A DNA stretch of 64,000 nt, from NCBI GenBank assembly GCA_963677175.2, contig CAXXES010000006.1, positions 434,001 through 498,000 on the forward strand. The letters are read 5' to 3'. This document shows, in pieces, positions 1 to 6,704 of this stretch. This stretch comes from Sunxiuqinia sp963677175 (GTDB lineage: Bacteria > Bacteroidota > Bacteroidia > Bacteroidales > Prolixibacteraceae). The position numbers and the translations under genes are program-made. Position 1 is the first letter of the stretch. Every line of letters begins with the position of its first letter. The notes beneath the pieces are model-generated. The model saw only the letters and a program-made list of their open reading frames with translations, was not told the origin of the DNA and searched no databases.

Positions 1-807
1 CTGATCAACGACCCGGACATCAACGCCATTTACATTGCCACGCCGCCCGATACGCATGCTCAATATGCAATTCAGGCTATGCGGGCCGGCAAGCCTGTTT
101 ATGTGGAAAAACCCATGGCGCTAAACCATGCCGAATGCAGGGAAATGATTGAAGTGTCGAAAGAAACCGGAATGCCACTTTTTGTAGCCTACTACCGGCG
201 TACTTTGCCAGCCTTTCTGAAAATGAAGGAACTCATTGACACCGGTATCATCGGTCAACCGCTCAGCGTGGCAGTTACCCTTATCAAGAGCGCAACAGAG
301 CAAGGAAAGGCCCCGGAAGCGCATAACTGGCGGGTCAATCCGGAAGTGGCCGGCGGCGGACACTTTTTCGACCTGGCCTCACATCAGTTTGATTTTCTAG
401 ACTTTCTTTTTGGTCCGGTAACCGAAGTTCATGGCATTGCCGTTAACCAAGCTGGTTTGTACGAAGCTGAAGATACCGTAACTGGTACGTTTGCATTCGA
501 AACCGGCGTGATTGGAACAGGCCATTGGTGTTTTGTTGCCGACGAATCGGCAACAAAAGACGATCTGGAAATTATTGGTACCAAAGGGAAAATAAACCTT
601 CCGAGCTTCAGTCACAAAGACTTGCTTTTGACGACCGATAAAGGAACCATTAGTTTCAGTTTTCAGAATCCTGAGAATATTTCGCATAACCTCATCAAAC
701 AGGTTGTTCAAACGTTACGTGGCAAAGGAGCATGTGTAAGTACCGGAGAAACCGCCGCACGCACCAACGCTGTACTCGATGAAATGGTGAAGAATTACTA
801 TCAATGA
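1..807 (+). CDS. Gfo/Idh/MocA-family NAD(P)-dependent oxidoreductase, 5' end outside window
   Basis: The frame is open from base 1, so the gene begins upstream; 268 residues are visible. Seen: the end of the Rossmann nucleotide-binding domain (IYIATPPDTHAQ) and the family's EKP signature (VEKPMALNH), followed by the C-terminal alpha/beta domain with GGGHFFDLASHQFDFLD, where family members keep a conserved histidine near the substrate. Known members oxidise or reduce sugars, inositols and related polyols with NAD(P). The substrate cannot be told from this fragment. The stop lies 4 bases before the pdxB start, so the two are probably co-transcribed. A cytoplasmic enzyme is expected. The family call is firm and the specific role unknown. 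Confidence 0.9.
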   Translation: MINDPDINAIYIATPPDTHAQYAIQAMRAGKPVYVEKPMALNHAECREMIEVSKETGMPLFVAYYRRTLPAFLKMKELIDTGIIGQPLSVAVTLIKSATEQGKAPEAHNWRVNPEVAGGGHFFDLASHQFDFLDFLFGPVTEVHGIAVNQAGLYEAEDTVTGTFAFETGVIGTGHWCFVADESATKDDLEIIGTKGKINLPSFSHKDLLLTTDKGTISFSFQNPENISHNLIKQVVQTLRGKGACVSTGETAARTNAVLDEMVKNYYQ

Positions 808-811
808 TAGA

Positions 812-1960
812 ATGATGAAATTTATAATTGACGATAAAATACCATACATCAAGGGTGCGTTAGAACCATTCGGTGAAGTGGTTTATCTGCCAGGGGCGAA
901 AACCACTCCGGAAGTGGTGAACGATGCCGATGCCATTGTAACCCGAACCCGCACCATTTGTAACGAACAACTGCTGAAAGGTTCTTCCGTGAAGTTCATT
1001 GCTACAGCCACCATTGGCTACGACCACATTGATGCCGATTATTGTGCCGGGGCCGGAATTGAATGGACCAATGCCCCCGGCTGTAACAGCAAATCGGTAG
1101 AGCAATATGTGCTATCGGCGCTTCTTGTTCTGGCTGAGAAAAAGGGATTCGAGCTGAAAGAAAAAACGATCGGCCTAGTTGGCGTTGGACAGGTGGGTTC
1201 AAAAGTGGCTAAAGTTTGCGAATTGCTGGGCATGCAGGTTTTGCTGAATGACCCGCCTCGCGAACGAAAGGAAGGACCGGAGCAGTTTGTCAGCTTTCAG
1301 CAAATTATTTCCAAGTCCGATATCATTTCGTTTCATGTACCTTTGACCATGCATGGCGAAGACGCGACTTTTCAGATGGCCGACACCCTGTTTTTCAATG
1401 CGCTGGAGCGGCAACCAATCATTATAAATAGTTGTCGTGGTGAAGTAGTCGACACGTTTGCCGCAGAAACCGCCATTCAGCGTGGACAAATATCGGCTTT
1501 GGTTTTAGATTCCTGGGAACGCGAACCGAATATTGACCGCAACCTGCTTCAGTTGGTTGATTTGGGCACACCGCATATTGCAGGGTATTCGAAAGACGGA
1601 AAAGCCAACGGAACCACCATGAGCGTGCAGGCCGTAAGCCGGTTTTTCAAGCTTGGAATTGACGATTGGCAACCGCAAGGAGTTGACGTGCCTGAGCAAA
1701 CAATTCTTCAGTTGGACGGTTTAAACCGCACAGAAGAAGAGATTCTTCGCGAAGCAGTTTTGTTCACTTACGACATTCGTGAAGATGACAAAAGATTGCG
1801 GGAGAATCCGAATGATTTCGAGAAATTGAGGGGCGATTATCCAGTTCGACGGGAATTCCCGGTTTTCACAATTCAATATGAAAATATTTCAAAAGAGACT
1901 TTAGAAAAATTGCAAAAATTAGGATTCAAAATAGAACCAAAACAAATAACATCTATATAA
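812..1960 (+). CDS. pdxB: 4-phosphoerythronate dehydrogenase
   Basis: 382 residues, the usual PdxB length. It resembles D-2-hydroxyacid dehydrogenases: N-terminal catalytic half with VTRTRTICNEQLL and TATIGYDHID, NAD-binding GLVGVGQVGSKVA near residue 125, the HVPLT segment, and INSCRGEVVD with the conserved arginine. The ordering and the C-terminal extension after residue 290 fit PdxB better than general family members. PdxB oxidises 4-phospho-D-erythronate to 2-oxo-3-hydroxy-4-phosphobutanoate in the deoxyxylulose-5-phosphate-independent route to pyridoxal phosphate. Two in-frame ATGs (812 and 815) sit at the start; either could be used. It lies between an oxidoreductase (4-base gap) and gnd (12-base gap), a tight operon that also joins it to erythrose-4-phosphate and pentose metabolism. 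Confidence 0.92.
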   Translation: MMKFIIDDKIPYIKGALEPFGEVVYLPGAKTTPEVVNDADAIVTRTRTICNEQLLKGSSVKFIATATIGYDHIDADYCAGAGIEWTNAPGCNSKSVEQYVLSALLVLAEKKGFELKEKTIGLVGVGQVGSKVAKVCELLGMQVLLNDPPRERKEGPEQFVSFQQIISKSDIISFHVPLTMHGEDATFQMADTLFFNALERQPIIINSCRGEVVDTFAAETAIQRGQISALVLDSWEREPNIDRNLLQLVDLGTPHIAGYSKDGKANGTTMSVQAVSRFFKLGIDDWQPQGVDVPEQTILQLDGLNRTEEEILREAVLFTYDIREDDKRLRENPNDFEKLRGDYPVRREFPVFTIQYENISKETLEKLQKLGFKIEPKQITSI

Positions 1961-1972
1961 AAGAATAAAAAA

Positions 1973-3427
1973 ATGAAAAAATTAGCAGACATCGGTTTAA
2001 TTGGGTTGGCCGTGATGGGCGAAAACCTGGTTTTAAACATGGAAAGCAAAGGCTATACAGTAGCCGTATTCAACCGTACCGTTGATAAAGTAGATAAGTT
2101 TGTGAACGGACGTGGTGCCGGCAAAAATTTCATCGGCGCACATTCAATTGAGGAACTTTGCGCTTCGCTGGAAAAACCCCGCAAAGTGATGATGTTGGTC
2201 AAAGCCGGAAAACCAGTAGATGATTTTATCGAACTCGTTATTCCTCATCTCGAAAAAGGCGATATTATTATCGATGGCGGCAACTCGCATTTTCCGGACA
2301 CCATTCGCCGGGCCAAATACGTGGAAAGCAAAGGACTGCTTTATATCGGAACCGGTGTTTCGGGCGGTGAGGAAGGCGCATTAAAAGGCCCTTCGATGAT
2401 GCCAGGCGGATCGCCTGATGCATGGCCGGCGGTGAAAGAAATTTTCCAGTCCGTGGCTGCTAAAGTGGAAGACGGTGAGCCTTGCTGCGATTGGGTTGGC
2501 GAAGATGGCGCCGGGCACTTCGTAAAAATGGTTCACAACGGCATTGAGTACGGCGACATGCAAATTATTTGCGAAGCCTACCAGTTGATGAAAGAAATGC
2601 TGGGCATGAGTGCCGATGAAATGCACGAAGTTTTTAAAGCCTGGAACAACGACATACTGGACTCCTACCTGATTGAGATTACGCGCGATATTCTCGGATT
2701 TAAAGACGAAGATGGCGAACCGCTGGTGGAAAAGATTCTGGACACCGCCGGTCAAAAAGGTACCGGAAAGTGGACAGGCGTTTCTGCTCTTGACCTTGGC
2801 ATTCCATTGACCCTGATTGGCGAATCGGTTTTTGCGCGTTGCCTTTCGGCGCAAAAGGACCTACGCGTAGAAGCTTCAAAAGTAATCAATGGGCCGGCTG
2901 CCCAATTTGACGGCGACAAAGCCCAAATGATCGATGACCTGAAAAACGCTTTATTCGGAGCTAAAATTATTTCATACGCTCAAGGTTATAACCTGATGAT
3001 GGAAGCCGCCAAAGAATATGGATGGAACCTGAACTACGGAGGTATCGCCCTAATGTGGCGCGGCGGTTGTATTATCCGCTCGGTTTTCTTAGCAGATATC
3101 AAAACGGCATTCGACAACAACCCAAGCCTGGCGAATTTACTGCTTGATCCTTATTTCAAGGAAAAAGTGGAGGCTGCCCAGCTAGGATGGCGACGTGTTT
3201 GTGCTGCTGCCCTTTCAAACGGCATCCCCGTACCGGCACTCACATCGGCTCTGTGCTATTTCGATGGTTTCCGCAGTGAACGGTTGCCAGCCAACCTGTT
3301 GCAGGCCCAACGCGACTACTTCGGCGCGCACACCTACGAACGCACGGACAAACCACGCGGCCAGTTCTTCCACACCAACTGGACCGGGCGCGGCGGAGAC
3401 ACCGCTTCAAGTACTTACGAGGTATAG
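1973..3427 (+). CDS. gnd: 6-phosphogluconate dehydrogenase, decarboxylating
   Basis: 484 residues, typical of the long form. Seen in order: N-terminal Rossmann motif GLAVMGENLVLNMESKG, GGNSHFPDT, the family signature region GVSGGEEGALKGPSMMPGG, the catalytic lysine context GHFVKMVHNGIEYGDMQ, and the C-terminal GQKGTGKWT and HTNWTGRGG. The enzyme converts 6-phosphogluconate to ribulose 5-phosphate and CO2 with NAD(P)H formation, in the oxidative pentose phosphate pathway. Its downstream partner rpe is elsewhere in this window at 50674. Last gene of the operon, 12 bases after pdxB and followed by a strong terminator. I see nothing truncated or unusual. Confidence 0.97.
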   Translation: MKKLADIGLIGLAVMGENLVLNMESKGYTVAVFNRTVDKVDKFVNGRGAGKNFIGAHSIEELCASLEKPRKVMMLVKAGKPVDDFIELVIPHLEKGDIIIDGGNSHFPDTIRRAKYVESKGLLYIGTGVSGGEEGALKGPSMMPGGSPDAWPAVKEIFQSVAAKVEDGEPCCDWVGEDGAGHFVKMVHNGIEYGDMQIICEAYQLMKEMLGMSADEMHEVFKAWNNDILDSYLIEITRDILGFKDEDGEPLVEKILDTAGQKGTGKWTGVSALDLGIPLTLIGESVFARCLSAQKDLRVEASKVINGPAAQFDGDKAQMIDDLKNALFGAKIISYAQGYNLMMEAAKEYGWNLNYGGIALMWRGGCIIRSVFLADIKTAFDNNPSLANLLLDPYFKEKVEAAQLGWRRVCAAALSNGIPVPALTSALCYFDGFRSERLPANLLQAQRDYFGAHTYERTDKPRGQFFHTNWTGRGGDTASSTYEV

Positions 3428-3445
3428 AAAAGCCTCCCCTTAAGC

Positions 3446-3462
3446 CCCCTCCCAAGGAGGGG
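3446..3462. repeat. Short hairpin CCCCTCC-CAA-GGAGGGG
   Basis: A seven-base-pair GC stem with a CAA loop just after the gnd stop. A similar CCCTCCC/GGGAGGG hairpin occurs at 17100-17162. Such GGGAGGG-type hairpins are scattered through many Bacteroidota genomes; no function is assigned. Confidence 0.5.
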
Positions 3463-3470
3463 AAAAGACC

Positions 3471-3511
3471 AAAAGAGCCAGCTTCTGAATATAGGAGCTG
3501 GCTCTTTTTTT
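3471..3511 (+). terminator. Intrinsic terminator after gnd
   Basis: Arms AAAAGAGCCAGCT (3471-3483) and AGCTGGCTCTTTT (3496-3508) are perfectly complementary, with a 12-base loop and a run of T on the plus strand. This closes the oxidoreductase-pdxB-gnd operon; as the stem carries A's on the other side it could also act in reverse. Confidence 0.9.
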
Positions 3512-3528
3512 GTCACCAACTCATTTTT

Positions 3529-3551
3529 CATTTTGAAATGAATTCAAAATG
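3529..3551. promoter_or_regulatory. Imperfectly spaced inverted repeat, possible secondary operator
   Basis: CATTTTGAA and TTCAAAATG flank a five-base spacer. The half-sites share TTTGAA/TTCAAA with the 19-bp palindrome that starts 4 bases downstream, so this may be a second, weaker site for the same regulator. Inference only. Confidence 0.45.
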
Positions 3552-3555
3552 TATT

Positions 3556-3574
3556 TACTTTGAATTTCAAAGTA
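3556..3574. promoter_or_regulatory. 19-bp perfect palindrome, likely operator of the winged-helix regulator
   Basis: TACTTTGAATTTCAAAGTA is a perfect 9-1-9 palindrome ending 10 bases before the start codon of the membrane protein at 3585. An almost identical palindrome (only the central base differs) lies in front of creD at 4655-4673. The only DNA-binding protein in the cluster is the winged-helix regulator at 4344, so autoregulation plus control of creD is the simple reading. Confidence 0.8.
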
Positions 3575-3584
3575 CTTTAAACAA

Positions 3585-4214
3585 ATGAAGAACACAGATC
3601 GTTATCTAGCAGAGATTAAAGAGATCAGGCAAATGATGGAGCAATCAAGCCGATTTCTTTCCTTAAGCGGACTCTCCGGAATTTTAGTTGGTCTTTACGC
3701 ATTGATCGGTGCATTCATCGCCCACCGGATGATCTATTTACCCTTGCCCTCATCCTATCGTAAAATCTTCCCGTCTGAGATCATTTCAAACCTTATCGTA
3801 CTCGGGTCGGCAATTTTAATTCTCTCGTTGGTTACAGTCGTATGGCTAACCTACCGGAAGACAAAAAATTCCGGCAAGAAATTTTGGAATCCTGGTTCAA
3901 GGCTGATGAGCATTCACCTGGCAGTCCCCCTAATTAGTGGCGGCATTCTCATTCTCGTTTTTATCTCCCGAGGAATTTTCAGCATCGTTGCTCCCTCCTG
4001 CCTCGTGTTTTACGGACTGGCACTTGTGAATGCAGCGAAATTCACCCGACAGGAAATCTTCTACATGGGACTGCTCCAAATCACGCTTGGCATTTTCGCC
4101 GCTCTATTTCCGGGATTAGGACTGTTCTTTTGGGCCATTGGGTTTGGTGTTATCCATGTAATTTATGGTGCGGTCATGTATTTCAGGTACGAACAGAAAC
4201 CAAAGTCAGCGTGA
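3585..4214 (+). CDS. Uncharacterised inner-membrane protein next to the CreD regulator
   Basis: 209 residues with a short cytoplasmic N-terminus (RYLAEIKEIRQMMEQ, amphipathic) and about five hydrophobic segments, near residues 26-50, 65-88, 105-128, 132-150 and 155-190. No catalytic motif is visible and I cannot assign a function. It is the first gene of a three-gene cluster with a winged-helix regulator and creD, all on the plus strand, and its start is 10 bases downstream of a 19-bp palindrome shared with the creD promoter. The context suggests a role in envelope maintenance or stress, or sensing for the regulator; this is inference. Confidence 0.75.
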   Translation: MKNTDRYLAEIKEIRQMMEQSSRFLSLSGLSGILVGLYALIGAFIAHRMIYLPLPSSYRKIFPSEIISNLIVLGSAILILSLVTVVWLTYRKTKNSGKKFWNPGSRLMSIHLAVPLISGGILILVFISRGIFSIVAPSCLVFYGLALVNAAKFTRQEIFYMGLLQITLGIFAALFPGLGLFFWAIGFGVIHVIYGAVMYFRYEQKPKSA

Positions 4215-4343
4215 AACGAGCCATAGTAGAAGACCTTTTACTTAAAGGGAAGTATTTCTGGCGAGTTCCATGCGTTGATAACTTAATTGAAAAGCGGAAG
4301 CTAATACGCAAATTGCAGTGGCGCTAATCGACAAAATAGACAC

Positions 4344-4640
4344 ATGAAAAACCTATTTCAACAACTGGATAAAGCTTTCGAGAATAAAATCAGGCTGGGC
4401 ACCATGTCGGTCTTGCTGGTGAATGACGAAGCTTCCTTCAACGACCTAAAGGACTTGCTTGAGGTGACCGACGGCAACCTGGCCAGCCACTTAAAGCATC
4501 TCGAAAAAGAAGGGTATATCTCTGTAAAAAAAAGTTTTATCAACCGGAAACCAAATACGGTTTATACGATAACTGAAACCGGAAAAACAGCTTTTGATAA
4601 GCACCTGAATATCTTAGAAGAGATATTGAAACAACGCTAA
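4344..4640 (+). CDS. Winged-helix transcriptional regulator (HTH_34 / MarR-ArsR-like)
   Basis: 98 residues, a single winged-helix domain. Seen: helices around FENKIRLGTMSVLLVND, the DNA-recognition segment FNDLKDLLEVTDGNLASHLK, and a wing-like GYISVKKSFINRKPNTVYTIT followed by a C-terminal helix that probably dimerises. No cysteine or histidine metal site is evident, so metal sensing is unlikely. Small proteins of this kind are common in Bacteroidota beside creD and putative membrane proteins. It lies between the membrane protein and creD, and identical palindromes stand before both neighbours, which makes it the likely ligand of those sites. The inducer is unknown. Confidence 0.85.
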   Translation: MKNLFQQLDKAFENKIRLGTMSVLLVNDEASFNDLKDLLEVTDGNLASHLKHLEKEGYISVKKSFINRKPNTVYTITETGKTAFDKHLNILEEILKQR

Positions 4641-4654
4641 TTTTTTTAACCAAC

Positions 4655-4673
4655 TACTTTGAAATTCAAAGTA
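4655..4673. promoter_or_regulatory. 19-bp perfect palindrome before creD, likely operator
   Basis: TACTTTGAAATTCAAAGTA, perfect 9-1-9, ending 20 bases before the creD ATG. It matches the site at 3556-3574 except for the central base. Two copies in front of two genes of one cluster strongly suggest a shared repressor or activator site. Confidence 0.8.
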
Positions 4674-4693
4674 CTTTACAAATCATTCAAAAA

Positions 4694-6013
4694 ATGGAAA
4701 CAAATCGAAATTTAGAACAGAAAATCAGGTCGTTCAATGTTCAACTGACCTTGAAAGTGATTATCATCGGAATCATCGCATTGGTTTTACTGATTCCAAA
4801 AATGATGATTATCGGGTTGATCCAGGAACGGGAGACAACCGCAGAAGCAGCAAAACATGAAGTCATGGAAAAGTGGTCGCTCAGCCAAACCATCCGCGGG
4901 CCACTATTGACTATTCCCTACATCGAAAGAATTGCGGATGGAAATAATGTGGTTCGGGAGCAAGTTCGCGAATGCCATTTTCTGCCTGAAACATTGGCCA
5001 TCAATGGCGAAATCATGCCTCAGGAATTGTATCGCAGCATTTATCAGTCGGTTGTTTATGAGTCGTCGCTGGAAATTAATGGCAATTTCAAAAGCCCCGA
5101 CTTTGAGAGTCTTAAAATAAATCCGGAAGATATTCTTTGGGAGAAAGCCAGGTTGTCCTTAGCCATCAGCGATCTTCGGGGAATAAATGCCATGGCCAAC
5201 TTATCGTGGAACGGCAGCTCCTACCCTTTTTCACCGGGTATGGACAATAAAGTCTTGGGGAAAAATGGCATTTCACTATCGTTGCCAACGCCGGAGGAAA
5301 CTAGTTTCCCGGCAACTTTCGAAATCAAGCTAAATCTAAAAGGTTCCGACGCGATACAATTTGCCCCCTTGGGCGAAACAACCACGGCTTCACTCCAATC
5401 CAGTTGGAACGATCCCGGCTTTCAGGGAAATTTTCTACCTGCTGAACGAACTGTCAATGCCAATGGATTCACGGCCAACTGGAAAGTGCTTAATTACAAC
5501 CGGAATTTTCCGCAGCAATGGAAGGGCAACGAATTTAATGTCACCGAAGCCGACTTTGGCGTAAAACTGGTCACCGTTGCAGACCACTATCAAAAAAACT
5601 ACCGCAGCGCCAAATATGGGCTGCTCGTCATCCTGTTCATGTTTCTTTCATTTTTTCTGAATGAAATTATCACCAAGCAGCGGATCCACCCTTTTCAATA
5701 TATTTTGGTTGGGGCGGCCATCCTTATTTTTTATCTCCTGCTGCTTTCTATTTCGGAACAAATGGGATTCAATTATGCTTACCTGGTTTCAGCCCTGTCA
5801 GTTACCACGATGGTGTTGGCCTATTCCCGAACCTTTCTGAAAACCTGGCTTAACTCCATCCTACTGACTTCCATCCTCATCTTTTCGTTTGGCTTTATCT
5901 TTATCCTCATGCAATTGGAATCGTACGCCTTACTGGCCGGAAGTATCGGATTGTTCTTTATCCTGGGATTAACCATGTTTTTCACCCGAAAAATAAATTG
6001 GTACAATGACTAA
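4694..6013 (+). CDS. creD: CreD-family inner membrane protein
   Basis: 439 residues, the usual CreD length. One transmembrane helix near residues 20-45 (IIIGIIALVLLIPKMMIIGLI) is followed by ERETTAEAAKHEVMEKWSLSQ and GPLLTIPYIE, the family's recognisable N-terminal block. A large periplasmic beta-rich domain runs to about residue 305, and then several closely spaced helices fill the C-terminus. CreD proteins affect envelope integrity and beta-lactam or colicin tolerance in other bacteria; their biochemical role is unsettled. Here the gene follows a winged-helix regulator and not CreBC, and its promoter holds the 19-bp palindrome. Intact by length. Confidence 0.92.
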   Translation: METNRNLEQKIRSFNVQLTLKVIIIGIIALVLLIPKMMIIGLIQERETTAEAAKHEVMEKWSLSQTIRGPLLTIPYIERIADGNNVVREQVRECHFLPETLAINGEIMPQELYRSIYQSVVYESSLEINGNFKSPDFESLKINPEDILWEKARLSLAISDLRGINAMANLSWNGSSYPFSPGMDNKVLGKNGISLSLPTPEETSFPATFEIKLNLKGSDAIQFAPLGETTTASLQSSWNDPGFQGNFLPAERTVNANGFTANWKVLNYNRNFPQQWKGNEFNVTEADFGVKLVTVADHYQKNYRSAKYGLLVILFMFLSFFLNEIITKQRIHPFQYILVGAAILIFYLLLLSISEQMGFNYAYLVSALSVTTMVLAYSRTFLKTWLNSILLTSILIFSFGFIFILMQLESYALLAGSIGLFFILGLTMFFTRKINWYND

Positions 6014-6031
6014 ATGAAGTTTCGAGGCTGC

Positions 6032-6066
6032 TACTCATCGAATGACTCAAAGTCATCCGATGAGTA
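6032..6066. repeat. Long hairpin 1 downstream of creD
   Basis: 16-base arms (6032-6047 and 6051-6066) with one mismatch and a CAA loop, followed on the plus strand by a run of A. The inner stem GACT-CAA-AGTC resembles that of hairpin 2. The A-tract is on the wrong strand for a plus-strand intrinsic terminator. Confidence 0.8.
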
Positions 6067-6090
6067 AAAAAGCACTTGCGTTTGCAGATA

Positions 6091-6121
6091 GTGAGCAGGT
6101 GACTTGGAGTCACCTGCTCAC
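6091..6121. repeat. Long perfect hairpin 2 downstream of creD
   Basis: Arms GTGAGCAGGTGACT (6091-6104) and AGTCACCTGCTCAC (6108-6121), perfect, with a TGG loop, then TAAAAAA. It has the same plan as the hairpin 59 bases upstream: similar inner stem, three-base loop and A-run after the second arm. Confidence 0.85.
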
Positions 6122-6270
6122 TAAAAAACGGTCGCTCAACGACTCCATTTCAATTTTGCTGAGGTCATACACCCGTACTATACAGAAACAAGAAAATAAA
6201 ACAGGCAGCCTCTTTCAGAACCGAACCAAAGCCATCTGCCTCACCCAACGCTGCCGGTCAATTCGGCTTA

Positions 6271-6606
6271 GGCGCAAGTTCTGTCGGGCAAGGCGCAAGC
6301 TCCATCGGATGAGGCGCAAGCTCTGTCGGATGAGGCGCAAACTCTGTCGGGCAAGGCGCAAGCTCTGTCGGGCAAGGCGCAAGCTCCGTCGGACAAGGCG
6401 CAAGCTCCATCGGATGAGGCGCAAGCTCTGTCGGACAAGGCGCAAGCTCTGTCGGATGAGGCGCAAACTCTGTCGGACGAGGCGCAAACTCCGTCGGATA
6501 AGGCGTAAACGCTGTCGGGCAAGGCGCAAGTTCTGTCGGACAAGACGCAAACACTGTCGGACGAGGCGCAAGCTCCGTCGGATGAGGCGCAAACGCTGTC
6601 AAACGA
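6271..6606. repeat. Tandem repeat: 16 units of 21 bp
   Basis: Sixteen head-to-tail units with a core like GCGCAAGCTCTGTCGG followed by a variable RYRAR-type pentamer; 21 bases each, no spacers, mild drift between units. Because 21 is divisible by three, several frames stay open through the array and yield seven-residue periodic peptides on both strands. There is no start context, signal or domain in any of those frames, so I do not call a protein. The block from 6122 to 6270 in front of it holds nothing I recognise. Confidence 0.9.
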
Positions 6607-6613
6607 GAATAAC

Positions 6614-6690
6614 AAACACGAAGGCCTTATGTCACAAAGTAGTATTAGTTGCCATATATTTTACCTTTATGACTTCGTGCCTTCGTGTTT
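6614..6690. repeat. 12-bp inverted repeat flanking an AT-rich spacer
   Basis: AAACACGAAGGC (6614-6625) and GCCTTCGTGTTT (6679-6690) are perfect inverted copies between the tandem repeat and the end of the TonB receptor. A related CTTCGTGTTT stretch occurs at about 47508. It could form the 3' end of the receptor mRNA. Confidence 0.55.
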
Positions 6691-6704
6691 TAATTTTCTT
6701 ATTA

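Noticed and set aside
4130..4327. Open frame between the membrane protein and the regulator
   Set aside because: Most of it is a shadow of the membrane protein; the rest could start at a GTG at 4211 overlapping the stop, but a 38-residue basic peptide has no support.
6032..6127. Plus-strand intrinsic terminators of creD
   Set aside because: The A-run follows the hairpins; a plus-strand terminator needs T's. They may still stop transcription with Rho, but this is not seen.
6271..6606. CRISPR array
   Set aside because: The units abut with no spacers and no cas gene is present.
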